From the NCBI RefSeq assembly GCF_042693015.1, contig NZ_CP170544.1, positions 2,232,001-2,296,000 on the forward strand: a stretch of DNA of 64,000 nt, written 5' to 3'. Of the stretch, positions 18,383 through 26,986 are shown in pieces. The stretch's first letter is position 1. The number at the start of each line of letters is the position of its first letter. Position numbers and translations under genes: made by a program. Under the pieces are notes generated by a model, which ran no database searches, was not told the origin of the DNA, and saw only the letters and a list, made by a program, of their open reading frames with translations. The DNA comes from Sphingomonas_E sp042693015. GTDB lineage: Bacteria > Pseudomonadota > Alphaproteobacteria > Sphingomonadales > Sphingomonadaceae.

Positions 18383-19819
18383 TCAGGCCGGCCTGGGTGC
18401 ATGCACCTGCGCAAAATACGGATTGGCCTGGGCCACCGCGTCATAGCTTTCCGGATCAACCATGCAGGTCGGGCACCAATGGCCGCCACGCAGCATCAGG
18501 TTGGGCGTCATGCGGAAATGGTGATCTTGCGCGCAGCGCCAGTCGAGCGGTGCGAACGGCCCCTCGATCACATCGGAAAGGCACGCGCCCCCGCGGAAGT
18601 CGGCGGCCCTGGCCATGTCCGCGATCGTCCATGTCTCGATGGATCGTGCTTCGTCATAGCCATGATCGAGGAGCCTGGGAGCGCGCGACGGCGCGGCCAG
18701 CGTGAACTGGCGCCAATCCGAGGGTATGTCGTCATATTCCTCGCGCGACCCGAAATAGGCCGTGATATGCGCCTCGTCGTCATTCGCCAGCCAGTGGAGC
18801 GAGCCGCCCGGCGCTTCGGCAAGCTTGCGGATGCGTTTGCCGACCGCGCTCGGGAACGTCCCCGCGGCCGCCTTCACCGCCCAGGGAATGGCGCGTGCGA
18901 GTTCATCGACGAACATATCGATCGTCTGGCTGCGATACGGCACCAGCGCTTCCAGATGATCCGAGTCGCTATACCATTGGCCGTGGAAGTTGCGGGTCGC
19001 GAACCAGTTCGGCCTGAGCACCCGGCGATAATCGGAGATCCCGAGCGCCGAGAAGGTCTTGACCATGAACTCATGGTTGACGACCCGCGCGCTCTCGCCG
19101 CCGCCCATGTTATAGAAGCCGCGCCAGAGTGTCTGGGGTACGTCCGCCTCGCAGAGATTGGCCATGAGCCGCCCGGAATCCCGGGCAGTCGACCATTCGA
19201 AGACGCCGTTGACCGGATTGTGGAACATGATCGGATCGAAGATCCGCCACATCTCCGTGTGCGCCATGCCTGTCTGGCGGATCGACACCCAATGCTTCAA
19301 ACCGGATTCTGCGACGATCGCTTCAGCCTGCGTCTTGCTGACCGCATATTGGTCATAGCGGCTGATCTTGATCGGATCGCCGGTGCGCCCCCAGTGGACA
19401 GGCGGCATCCGGCAGCCCGTCTGCGCAACCGTGCCGATATAGACGAGGCGCACTTCGTCAGGCTCGGGCCCATCCTGGATGGCCCGGACGATGTTCTCGG
19501 CACCGCCGACATTGACCTTCATGGTAAGTTCGGGAAACCGGTCTGCCAGTGGCGAGACCATGCCGCCGACATGGAGCACATGGCTTGCGCCTGAGACGCC
19601 GGCCCGCACATCGTCATAGCATGTGAGGTCGCCGAGCAGGACTTCGACATCGGGATCGCGCCGCCATGCCTTCACCGCGGGCAAGTCGCGCTCTTTTGGC
19701 AGCACCAGAATCCGGACACGGAATCGTTCGCGCCGCGCGAGCAGTTGCCGCATGGTCTCGCCACCCATGGTGCCCGTGGCGCCCGTCAGGAAGACAAGCG
19801 TCCGCTGATCCTGTTGCAT
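18383..19819 (-). CDS. NAD-dependent epimerase/dehydratase-like SDR with C-terminal zinc-ribbon motif
   Basis: A 478-residue extended SDR. The N-terminus carries the dinucleotide motif TGATGTMGG, LLGDLTCYDDV, and a catalytic-type YDQYAVSKTQAE segment (YxxxK). At roughly 480 residues it is much longer than the usual 310-350. The additional C-terminal part ends in Cys429, His433/His434, Cys449 and Cys452 (CAQDHHF...HWCPTC), the spacing of a treble-clef or ribbon zinc site. I do not recognise this architecture. ATG 19819 is preferred over the TTG at 19852. It sits upstream of the FHS transporter in one operon and has a palindrome at 19876 in its promoter region. Substrate unknown; a nucleotide-sugar or a steroid-like carbonyl are both possible for the family. 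Confidence 0.75.
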   Translation of the reverse strand: MQQDQRTLVFLTGATGTMGGETMRQLLARRERFRVRILVLPKERDLPAVKAWRRDPDVEVLLGDLTCYDDVRAGVSGASHVLHVGGMVSPLADRFPELTMKVNVGGAENIVRAIQDGPEPDEVRLVYIGTVAQTGCRMPPVHWGRTGDPIKISRYDQYAVSKTQAEAIVAESGLKHWVSIRQTGMAHTEMWRIFDPIMFHNPVNGVFEWSTARDSGRLMANLCEADVPQTLWRGFYNMGGGESARVVNHEFMVKTFSALGISDYRRVLRPNWFATRNFHGQWYSDSDHLEALVPYRSQTIDMFVDELARAIPWAVKAAAGTFPSAVGKRIRKLAEAPGGSLHWLANDDEAHITAYFGSREEYDDIPSDWRQFTLAAPSRAPRLLDHGYDEARSIETWTIADMARAADFRGGACLSDVIEGPFAPLDWRCAQDHHFRMTPNLMLRGGHWCPTCMVDPESYDAVAQANPYFAQVHAPRPA

Positions 19820-19875
19820 GCTGGCGAATTTCCCCTCGATTCGGCGCTGCAATCGGAGAGCGCTCGTCTTAAATT

Positions 19876-19887
19876 TACGCTATCGTA
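19876..19887. promoter_or_regulatory. Palindromic operator candidate upstream of the epimerase-like gene
   Basis: TACGCTATCGTA is a 12-base near-perfect palindrome with core ACGCTATCGT, closely matching ACGCTACCGT at the GH78 promoter. It lies 56 bases upstream of the epimerase start. A LacI-type or TetR-type protein may bind both. Confidence 0.4.
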
Positions 19888-19994
19888 TCATTAAATCTCT
19901 TTTGCCCGCAAGCGCGGAGACCACCTGATCCGGCCCGCCCCCTCCGATTGGACGGCGACAGCCCCCTCGGCGATTGCAACTCTCGATCGCAATG

Positions 19995-20012
19995 TTAGTA
20001 ACAACTCACTAC
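19995..20012. promoter_or_regulatory. TTAGT...ACTCACTA operator candidate
   Basis: TTAGTAACAACTCACTAC lies 25 bases ahead of the quinone oxidoreductase start. It aligns with the site TTAGTGTTTACTCACTAA abutting the monooxygenase gene (28987-29004), with identical TGTTAGT and ACTCACTA arms at the same spacing. The TetR regulator at 24914 is the obvious candidate protein. Confidence 0.55.
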
Positions 20013-20037
20013 GAGTGATTCCAGAGGAGAGTGGTGA

Positions 20038-21027
20038 ATGCGGGCAATGGTGCTGGACCGGTTCGGCGGTCCGGAAGTTCTGCGCCTTGGCGACATCGAG
20101 CGCCCGCCCGTGGAAGCGGGTGGCGTGGTGGTTGAGGTCGCTTTTGCCAGCGTCAATCCCGCCGACTGGAAGGCGCGCGAGGGCTGGCTCGCCCGCTATT
20201 TCGACTATCAGTTCCCGTTCGTCGTCGGCTTCGATGCCGCGGGCGTCGTCGCCGAAGTCGGCGAAGGCGTGACCGATCTCGTGGTCGGCGACCGGGTTGT
20301 CACGGCCTCCAACCAGGGTCGCGGCGCGCGCGGCTCCTACGCCGAGTTCGTCGCCTCGGATCGGGAGCGTGTCGTCAAGCTTCCCGCGTCTGTCGGCTTT
20401 CGTGAAGCGGCGACGCTCCCGACCGCCGGCATGACCGCATGGCAGGCCGTGTTCGACGTGGGCCAGGCAAAGGCCGGTCAAAAGATACTGGTCAACGGTG
20501 GTGCCGGGGGTACCGGTAGTTTTGCGATCCAGCTCGCTCGCATGGCAGGCGCCGACGTTGCCGCCACCTGTGGCCCGCATAATCTCGATTATGTCCGGGA
20601 CCTCGGTGCCGCCCTCGCCATCGATTATCGCGAAGGCCGCGTGATCGACGCCGTGCGCGCCTGGGCCCCCGACGGCGTCGACCTCGTCATCGACACGGTC
20701 GGCCAGGGCAGCCTTCTCGATGCCATCGAGATCTTGAAGCGTGGCGGTCTTGTCGCCCCCATCACCACGCTGATCGCCGACGAGCCGATGCCGGACGCCG
20801 CTCGGGCCGAGGCGCTTGGCGTGCGCATCGAGATCGCCACGTCCACCTTCCCCAACCAGCCCCGCCAGCTCAACGGTCTCGTTGACGCGCTCGCCGCCGG
20901 CCGCATCCGCGCACCGGACATGACCATATTGCCGCTCGACCGGGCGGCCGAGGCCCAGACCCGCGTCGCGGCCGGACATGTCCGCGGCAAGATCCTGCTC
21001 GAAGTGAATGCGGAGGTCGGCCAATGA
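20038..21027 (+). CDS. NADP-dependent quinone oxidoreductase-like medium-chain dehydrogenase
   Basis: A 329-residue zeta-crystallin/quinone-oxidoreductase member of the MDR superfamily. It has the N-terminal GroES-like part (VNPADWKAREGW, VGFDAAGVVAEVG, GDRVV) and a Rossmann motif NGGAGGTGSFAIQLA, without the zinc ligands of classical alcohol dehydrogenases. GAGGAG precedes the ATG. It is the first gene of a tightly packed six-gene operon running to 24802, and its stop overlaps the next start (ATGA). It would reduce a quinone, enone or related carbonyl at the expense of NADPH; the substrate is unknown. Confidence 0.85.
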   Translation: MRAMVLDRFGGPEVLRLGDIERPPVEAGGVVVEVAFASVNPADWKAREGWLARYFDYQFPFVVGFDAAGVVAEVGEGVTDLVVGDRVVTASNQGRGARGSYAEFVASDRERVVKLPASVGFREAATLPTAGMTAWQAVFDVGQAKAGQKILVNGGAGGTGSFAIQLARMAGADVAATCGPHNLDYVRDLGAALAIDYREGRVIDAVRAWAPDGVDLVIDTVGQGSLLDAIEILKRGGLVAPITTLIADEPMPDAARAEALGVRIEIATSTFPNQPRQLNGLVDALAAGRIRAPDMTILPLDRAAEAQTRVAAGHVRGKILLEVNAEVGQ

Positions 21028-21374
21028 GCGACACGCCAATCTGGATCGTTGACGATATCGTCGTGCGTCCTGGCCAGGGACCGGCCTTTCTTGCCGCTTG
21101 TCGCGCGCATTATGCCCCCGGCGCCGAGGCCCGGGGCATGCGCCTCGCCCATGCCCGCGTCGAGCCCGCCATGTGGCTCGACGAGGAGCCCAATCGCCTC
21201 CTCCTCATCTGGGCGGTGGCCGATGTCGCCGGTGTCTGGGGCGCGAAACATGTCGCGCGCATGTCCCCCGACGTCGACCAATTTTGGCAAGACATTGCCG
21301 CCCCGCTGATCGTGTCACGCACGCGATCGCTGATGGCCGAGGCCGACCAGCTGGAGACCCTCAGCCATGTATAA
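21024..21374 (+). CDS. Small protein of unknown function, possible alpha/beta-barrel fold
   Basis: A 116-residue cytoplasmic protein with no signal peptide. The opening IWIVDDIVVRPGQGPAFLAACRAHYAPGA and the later WAVADVAGVW resemble dimeric alpha/beta-barrel (NIPSNAP/ABM-like) proteins in pattern, but I do not recognise a specific family. It overlaps the preceding gene by ATGA and the following gene by 8 bases, so it is made in step with both. Its neighbour at 21367 may have a related fold, and the pair could act as a small-molecule binding or rearranging enzyme of the pathway. Confidence 0.7.
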   Translation: MSDTPIWIVDDIVVRPGQGPAFLAACRAHYAPGAEARGMRLAHARVEPAMWLDEEPNRLLLIWAVADVAGVWGAKHVARMSPDVDQFWQDIAAPLIVSRTRSLMAEADQLETLSHV

Positions 21375-22026
21375 TCTGCTCCTCGTGATCGGCTTTTCGG
21401 CCGATGCGTCTACCGATGCGCGGGCGGCCTTCACCGCCAGGCTCGGGGACGCCGCTCGCCACGCTGCTGTCCGCGGCGCCACGATCCAGCCAACCCTGCC
21501 AGGCGTCTATAATGGCGGCGATCTCATCTGCCGCCTGGCGTTCGACGACCGCGCCGCCCTGACCGCCGCCGCGGCAGGCGACCAATGGGCCGGGATCGAG
21601 GAAGGGCTCGCAGACAGTTCGCTCGTCGCCAGCCTCGAACGCGTCGAATATGAAGGCGGACTGGCTGGCGGCTCGTCCGACGGCACCGGCCTCTATCGCG
21701 TCGCCTTGTTCTGCGCGAACATGAACCCCAACGAGGAACGCTTGGGGACATTCGCCCGCCAGACCGCGTCGATGCCGCGCTACATCAAGGCCATTCGCCG
21801 CTGGCAGGTTTCCGAAGCCGCCAAAGCCTCCGGGCTCCGTCCCTGGACCCACGTCTGGGAGCAGGAATATGACAGCATCGAAGGGTTGAACGGCCCGTAC
21901 ATGATGCATCCCGCCCACTGGGCGCATGTCGAGCGCTGGTTCGACACCGAATATCCCGACCATCTCGTCGACCGCGTGCTGGTGCACACCTTCTGCGCCA
22001 TCGACGCGCCGGTCATCCTTGCCTGA
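21367..22026 (+). CDS. Unknown 219-residue protein, possible tandem dimeric alpha/beta-barrel
   Basis: A cytoplasmic protein whose two halves (MYNLLLVIGFSAD... and GTGLYRVALFCANMNPNEERLGTF...) each begin with a beta-strand-like segment followed by a helix, the pattern of ferredoxin-like Dabb/ABM barrels. I cannot assign a family with confidence. His and Trp are concentrated in the second half (WTHVWEQEYD, HPAHWAHVERWF, VHTFCAIDAP). The start lies inside the end of the upstream gene (8-base overlap). Its place in the operon suggests a catabolic step or intermediate-handling role. Confidence 0.7.
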   Translation: MYNLLLVIGFSADASTDARAAFTARLGDAARHAAVRGATIQPTLPGVYNGGDLICRLAFDDRAALTAAAAGDQWAGIEEGLADSSLVASLERVEYEGGLAGGSSDGTGLYRVALFCANMNPNEERLGTFARQTASMPRYIKAIRRWQVSEAAKASGLRPWTHVWEQEYDSIEGLNGPYMMHPAHWAHVERWFDTEYPDHLVDRVLVHTFCAIDAPVILA

Positions 22027-22053
22027 CACAATGAAGATCCGGGAGAGACAGGA

Positions 22054-22953
22054 ATGAGTTCCAGCGAGAAACCGCTCGAGGGAAAGGTTGCCCTCGTCAC
22101 CGGCGCCAGTCGCGGCATCGGCCAGGCGATCGCCCGGCGGCTGGCTTCGGCCGGCGCCATGGTGGTCGTCACCGCCCGTTCGGCGACCCAGCCCGCCACC
22201 CAGAAGCGCTTCGGGGGTGAACAGATAATCCCCGGCACGCTCGCCGAAACCGTCGCCCTGATCGAGGCAGACGGCGGCAAGGCGATCGCCGTTCCGGCCG
22301 ACCTGGAAAATACCGAACAGCGCGGCAGCCTGGTGGCCCGCGCCGTCGCGGCCGCGGGACGGCTGGATATCCTTGTGAACAACGCCGGCTACGCCGATTA
22401 TGGCCGCATCGAGACGATGTCCGACGACACGTTCGATCGGACGATCACGCATTATCTGCGCGCGCCGTTCCAACTGATCCGCGATGCCATCCCGGTGATG
22501 AAAGCGCAGGGTGCGGGCTGGATCGTCAATATCGGGTCGGTGACGACCTTGCCGCCGATGCGGCCCTATCAGGATTATAGCAAGGCGGGCGGCGACACGC
22601 TCTATGCCAGCGTCAAGTCCGCGCTGCATCGTTTCACGCAAGGCCTCGCGGCCGAGATGGTCGACCATAATATCGCGGTCAACGTGGTGGGGCCGTCGAC
22701 CGCCATCCGGACGCCTGGCGCGGACGCCCTGATCCCGACCGATTATCCGACCGAGGATGTGGCTTATCTTGCCGAGACGGTACTCGCGATGTGCGAACTT
22801 CCGGCCGCCGAGCGCACCGGCCATATCGGTTTTTCGATGCACTGGCCACATGCGCACGAGCGCCGCGTGATGACGCTTGACGGCAAGACCGAGCTGCCAC
22901 CCGCCGAGCCCCCGGCCTGGTCGCACCCCGACGTCATTGCCCAGGGCTACTGA
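22054..22953 (+). CDS. Short-chain dehydrogenase/reductase
   Basis: A 299-residue classical SDR with the coenzyme motif TGASRGIG near the N-terminus, NNAGYADYG, a Ser in NIGSVTT, and the catalytic YASVK. It is longer than the usual 250 because of a C-terminal extension (MHWPHAHERRVMTLDGK). GAGACAGGA precedes the ATG. Fourth gene of the operon starting at 20038. It would oxidise or reduce a hydroxy/keto group of the pathway intermediate; direction and substrate cannot be read from the sequence. Confidence 0.85.
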   Translation: MSSSEKPLEGKVALVTGASRGIGQAIARRLASAGAMVVVTARSATQPATQKRFGGEQIIPGTLAETVALIEADGGKAIAVPADLENTEQRGSLVARAVAAAGRLDILVNNAGYADYGRIETMSDDTFDRTITHYLRAPFQLIRDAIPVMKAQGAGWIVNIGSVTTLPPMRPYQDYSKAGGDTLYASVKSALHRFTQGLAAEMVDHNIAVNVVGPSTAIRTPGADALIPTDYPTEDVAYLAETVLAMCELPAAERTGHIGFSMHWPHAHERRVMTLDGKTELPPAEPPAWSHPDVIAQGY

Positions 22954-22980
22954 CAGGATCCGGACCGACTGGAGAGAAAG

Positions 22981-23922
22981 ATGCCGATCGACCCGCAGAT
23001 TGAAGCCATGCTGGCAAACGCGCCCGAATGGCCGCCAGTGAGTTCTATGCCCGTGGACGTGTTACGCGCTGGCGTTCGCACCAGCTCGCTCGCTTTTCCG
23101 CCGCTCGACCTCCCCCTAGGCCGCATAGAGGACGATGCGATCGAGGGACCCGGCGGTCCCATTCCGATCCGCATCTATACGCCGGTCGGCGATGGCCCCT
23201 TTCCCGGCATCGTCTATTTCCACGGCGGTGGGTGGGTCGTGGGCGACCTCGACACGCAGGACATGATCGCGCGCGGCCTCGCTTATGGCAGCGAAGCCAT
23301 GGTGGTTTCGGTCGATTATCGTCTCGCCCCCGAATATCCCTTCCCCGCCGCCCCCAATGATGCGTGGGCCGCAACCTTGTGGACGGCCCAGCATGCCGCC
23401 AGCCTGAACATCGATCCGGCCCGACTGGCGGTGGCGGGCGACAGTGCGGGCGCGAACCTTGCGGCAGGGGTCGCCCTTCGTGCCCGCGACGCAGGTACGC
23501 CCCGGATTGCGGCCCAGGTGATGTTCTATGGTTCGGGCAACTACCCCTCGCAGGACACGCCCTCATCCGTCGAATTCGCCAATGGGCCGATCCTGTCGCG
23601 CGACGACGTCTTCTTCTTCTGGCACCAATATCTGGTCGACCCGGACAAGGACCAGCACAACCCTCTTGCGTCGCCCATTCGCGCCACGAGCCATGTCGGC
23701 CTTCCGCCCGCTTATATGGGAACCGCCGAGATCGACCCGTCTCGCGATGATGGCGAGCACTTTGCCGCTGTGCTGGCGAAGGCCGGCGTTCCCGTCGAGA
23801 TGAAGCGCTATCCCGGGATGGTGCACGGCTTTGTCTCGTGGTTGGGAATCCTGCCCGGCGCGCAGGCCGCGATGGACGATGCCTGCAGCTTCCTGAAGCG
23901 CCAGTTCGCGCCCCAGCCCTGA
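22981..23922 (+). CDS. HSL-family alpha/beta-hydrolase (esterase)
   Basis: A 313-residue cytoplasmic esterase of the hormone-sensitive lipase family. It shows the oxyanion motif FHGGGWVVGD, the YRLAPEYPFPAA segment, the nucleophile elbow GDSAGANLA (Ser near residue 153), an acid in EIDPSRDD and the catalytic His in MVHGFVSW. No signal peptide. GGAGAGAAAG precedes the ATG. In a cluster with a Baeyer-Villiger monooxygenase, hydrolysis of the ester formed by that enzyme is the most economical explanation of its role. Confidence 0.9.
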   Translation: MPIDPQIEAMLANAPEWPPVSSMPVDVLRAGVRTSSLAFPPLDLPLGRIEDDAIEGPGGPIPIRIYTPVGDGPFPGIVYFHGGGWVVGDLDTQDMIARGLAYGSEAMVVSVDYRLAPEYPFPAAPNDAWAATLWTAQHAASLNIDPARLAVAGDSAGANLAAGVALRARDAGTPRIAAQVMFYGSGNYPSQDTPSSVEFANGPILSRDDVFFFWHQYLVDPDKDQHNPLASPIRATSHVGLPPAYMGTAEIDPSRDDGEHFAAVLAKAGVPVEMKRYPGMVHGFVSWLGILPGAQAAMDDACSFLKRQFAPQP

Positions 23923-23944
23923 ACAGTCCAGTCTTGGAGATAAT

Positions 23945-24802
23945 ATGAAAACCGACACAGAGGCTTTTGCCGGCGGCGTCGCCGTGATCACCGGTGCTGG
24001 CGCAGGGATTGGATCGGGCCTTGCCAGGCGCGCGGGCGAACTCGGCATGACGGTCGTCGTGACCGACATCTCGTCCGAACGGGCTGAAGCCGTTGCCGCC
24101 GAAATAAAGGCGAAGGGCGGCAGGGCAGAGGCGATGGTCGTCGACGTCTCGAAGCCTGCGGAACTCGACCGGCTGGCGGCCGAGGTCGTCGATCGCTTCG
24201 GCGACGTCCGCCTGCTCGTCAACAATGCGGGCATCGAGACGATCGGCTACACCTGGGAAATCCCCGCCGATCGTTGGGAGGCGACGCTCAACATCAATAT
24301 CCATGGTGTTGTCCATGGCGTGCGGGCCTTTGCGCCCTACATGCTCGAAGCCGGCAAGGAAGCCTGGATCGCCAACCTCGCCTCGGTCGGCGCCTTTTCG
24401 GTGATGCCGACGCAGACCGCCTACATCATGACCAAGCATGCGGTGCAGTCCTTTACCGAATGCCTCTATCTCGAGATGCAGCTCAAGCAGGCCCCGATCC
24501 ATGTGAGCTCGATCATGCCGGGCATGCTCAAGACCAGCATCTTCGAGGCCGCCGCCGGCAAGGGCGAACCCGAAGCCGCATCCGCGCATAGAAAGGCCAT
24601 GTTCGATCTCATGGCCAATTACGGCATGGACCTCGCCGAGGGTTGCCAGCGTATCCTTGAGCAGGTGGCTGAAGGAAAGTTCTGGGTTTCGACCCAGCCG
24701 GAAATGACACAAGCGGCCGTCGATGGACGTATCCAGTTCTTCCGCGACCAGTCACCGCCTTTTCTTGCGGGCGAGGCCAAGCAATTGCTCGGGATCGATT
24801 GA
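23945..24802 (+). CDS. Short-chain dehydrogenase/reductase
   Basis: A 285-residue classical SDR with TGAGAGIGSG, an NNAGIE motif, Ser in NLASVGAF and catalytic YIMTK. GGAGATAAT precedes the ATG. It is the last gene of the operon that starts at 20038 and is followed by a strong hairpin. The substrate is unknown; it could oxidise the alcohol released by the neighbouring esterase. Confidence 0.85.
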   Translation: MKTDTEAFAGGVAVITGAGAGIGSGLARRAGELGMTVVVTDISSERAEAVAAEIKAKGGRAEAMVVDVSKPAELDRLAAEVVDRFGDVRLLVNNAGIETIGYTWEIPADRWEATLNINIHGVVHGVRAFAPYMLEAGKEAWIANLASVGAFSVMPTQTAYIMTKHAVQSFTECLYLEMQLKQAPIHVSSIMPGMLKTSIFEAAAGKGEPEAASAHRKAMFDLMANYGMDLAEGCQRILEQVAEGKFWVSTQPEMTQAAVDGRIQFFRDQSPPFLAGEAKQLLGID

Positions 24803-24809
24803 CCGACCC

Positions 24810-24836
24810 GCCGGGTGCGAGCGGATCGCACCCGGC
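24810..24836 (+). terminator. Perfect 11-bp hairpin ending the 20.0-24.8 kb operon
   Basis: GCCGGGTGCGA (24810-24820), loop GCGGA, TCGCACCCGGC (24826-24836). It lies 8 bases after the last stop codon of the operon. The stem is very stable but is followed by ATTCGG, not a T-run, so it may be a non-canonical terminator or a 3'-end protector. Confidence 0.65.
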
Positions 24837-24913
24837 ATTCGGTCAGAGGGTCGGCAACTTCCTGTCAGTAAATTGTGACTTTCAAGCGCGCCCGGCTGCC
24901 GTTACGAAAAGTC

Positions 24914-25654
24914 ATGACCAAACAACGCCTGTCGAGCAATGATCGCCGCGATTCCATTATCGAGGCGGCAACCGGCGTTTTCGCCCGAAGCGGTTTCAGC
25001 GGGACCAAGACATTCGATATCGCCAAGGCGGCCGAAGTGTCCGAGGCGCTGATCTTCAGGCACTTCCCCAGCAAGGTCGCTATCTACCGTGCCGTGCTCC
25101 GCCGGATGATCCGGTCGCAGGATGCGACGTTCAAGGTCCTGAGCGGCATGTCCCCGGACGCCGCCGGTATCATCGACATGCTCCGCCGCACCTTCGTGCA
25201 CAGCCTCCAGGGCAAGGATGCGAACAATGCCGAGGGCATACGCATCTATTTTTCGAGCCTTTCGGGCGACGGCACCTACGCCGCCCTCGCCTATCGCCGG
25301 TCGATGCGGTTGTGGCTGAAGCCGCTCGAGATCGCGATGGAAAAGGCGCGGCTCGCCGGCGACCTCGTGGGACCTCCGATGTCGGCCAAAAATGCCTTCA
25401 CATTCATCGAGCATGTCAGTTCGATGATGCTGGCCTCGCGCACCCACCAGCGCGGCATCATCCCTTATGAAGGGGACGATGCGGCCCTGCTTGAAGAGGC
25501 GATCCGCTTCTGCGCGCGGGGACTGGGTTTGTCGGACGCCGTGATCGAGGCGCATCGCGGCCTCATGCAGGCATCAGCGGCGGTCAAGGCAGGGGCGCCG
25601 TCCTCGGCCCGGCCCGTCAAGACGACAAGGAAGGCAAAGCCGAAGGCCGCGTGA
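24914..25654 (+). CDS. TetR/AcrR-family transcriptional regulator
   Basis: A 246-residue TetR-type repressor. The N-terminal helix-turn-helix (IIEAATGVFARSGFSGTKTFDIAKAAEVSEALIFRHFPSKVAIYRAVL) is unmistakable, followed by a helical ligand domain and a basic tail rich in Lys and Ala. ATG 24914 is preferred; the frame extends to a GTG at 24875 within a segment lacking a ribosome site. It sits between the operon it probably controls and the MFS/monooxygenase pair. The TTAGT...ACTCACTA sites at 19995 and 28987 flank this set of genes and are candidate targets. Confidence 0.88.
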   Translation: MTKQRLSSNDRRDSIIEAATGVFARSGFSGTKTFDIAKAAEVSEALIFRHFPSKVAIYRAVLRRMIRSQDATFKVLSGMSPDAAGIIDMLRRTFVHSLQGKDANNAEGIRIYFSSLSGDGTYAALAYRRSMRLWLKPLEIAMEKARLAGDLVGPPMSAKNAFTFIEHVSSMMLASRTHQRGIIPYEGDDAALLEEAIRFCARGLGLSDAVIEAHRGLMQASAAVKAGAPSSARPVKTTRKAKPKAA

Positions 25655-25729
25655 TCCGAAGAGCGCCGTTGGAATCGGCATCGCAGGTCGGGCTTTCGCG
25701 ATCAGGACGCGGCGAACGCCAATAGGCCG

Positions 25730-26950
25730 TCAGCCTGCCGCGGCGCGCCAACGCATCGCCAGGGCCGCAAGCAGCAAGCCGAGGGCCGCGAGGGCAAGGG
25801 ATGCCAGGGCAACAGGCGTCCAGCCACCGCCATCCCAGAGCTTGCCGCCCACCCAGCCCATCAGGCTGGCGCCGCCATAATAGCTCAGGAGGTAAAGTGA
25901 GGTGGCATGGCCGCGATCATGGCGGGCAACCTGCCCTACCCAGCCGCTTGCGATCGCGTGGCCGACGAAGAAGCCGATCGTGAGAATGATGATGCCGCCG
26001 ATGACGACCGGCAGCGACGCGGCGGTCGACAAGGCAATGCCCGCCATCATCACCAGCATGCCCGCGGCAAGCGGCCGGGCCTGGCCAAAGCGCGCGGACA
26101 CCTCGCCGGCGACGATGCTTGCGACAATGCCGAAGGCGTAGACGAAAAGGATCAGGCTGATGACGGTCTGGGTGAGATTGAAGGGCGGCGCCATCAGGAC
26201 GAAGCCGATAAAATTGAAGAAGGTCACGAAGACGCCGCCCAGCACGAAGCCTTGCAGCAGCAGCAGGCACAGCCGCCGATGGGCAAGATGGCTCTTCCAG
26301 GCCTTGAGGTGGCGCCTGAGGTTCAGACCATTTCCTCGGGGGCGATGAACGGGTTGGGGCAATAAGATGCCGAAGAGCATCGCCCCCAGGACGGTCAGCC
26401 CGCCGATCACGGCCAGCGCGAGCCGCCACGAGGCCTGATCGGCGATGATGCCGGCGCCGACGCGCCCCATCATGGCGCCGAGCCCGGTTCCGGCGATGAA
26501 GATCGCGCTCGCGCGTCCGACGTCCCGAGGATCGACCTCGACTGCCACATAGGCAAGGGCTACCGCCGGCATGCCGCCGAGCAACAGGCCTTCAAGGAGC
26601 CTCGAGGCAAGAAAAAGGTGCCAGTCGGTCGCAAGGCTGCCGGCCATGCCGACCAGTCCTGCGCCTAGCATCGCGCCAAGCATCATCCGCCGGCGATCGA
26701 CCATTTCCGCGATCATGCCCGACAGGAGAATCGCAAGGGCGAGCGCCGCGGTCGTGAGCGACAGGGCAAGCGCGCTCTCCGCCGCCCCGATGCGGAAGGT
26801 GCCGACGAGATCGGGGAGCAGCGGCTGGATGCAGAAGACCAGCGAGAAGGTGGCATGGCCAGCGATGAACAAGGCCGCCACGGCACGTCGATAGCCCCTG
26901 GTGCCACGCACCAGCGCAGTTGGCTGGCCCCGACCAGGCTCGGCTTTCAT
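25730..26950 (-). CDS. MFS transporter
   Basis: A 406-residue major facilitator protein with about twelve hydrophobic segments (for example AALFIAGHATFSLVF, LALSLTTAALALAILLSGMI). The D-R/R motif after helix 2 reads MIAEMVDRRRMMLGAML. It belongs broadly to the drug or multifunction-type MFS group; substrate unknown. The frame is open to a TTG at 27037 that overlaps the monooxygenase stop, but a 37-base hairpin occupies that stretch, so ATG 26950 is more likely. It lies downstream of the monooxygenase on the same strand and may export a toxic intermediate or import the substrate. Confidence 0.82.
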   Translation of the reverse strand: MKAEPGRGQPTALVRGTRGYRRAVAALFIAGHATFSLVFCIQPLLPDLVGTFRIGAAESALALSLTTAALALAILLSGMIAEMVDRRRMMLGAMLGAGLVGMAGSLATDWHLFLASRLLEGLLLGGMPAVALAYVAVEVDPRDVGRASAIFIAGTGLGAMMGRVGAGIIADQASWRLALAVIGGLTVLGAMLFGILLPQPVHRPRGNGLNLRRHLKAWKSHLAHRRLCLLLLQGFVLGGVFVTFFNFIGFVLMAPPFNLTQTVISLILFVYAFGIVASIVAGEVSARFGQARPLAAGMLVMMAGIALSTAASLPVVIGGIIILTIGFFVGHAIASGWVGQVARHDRGHATSLYLLSYYGGASLMGWVGGKLWDGGGWTPVALASLALAALGLLLAALAMRWRAAAG

Positions 26951-26986
26951 GCGGTCGGGGACGATTGTTCGTCCGGATCGGACCGG

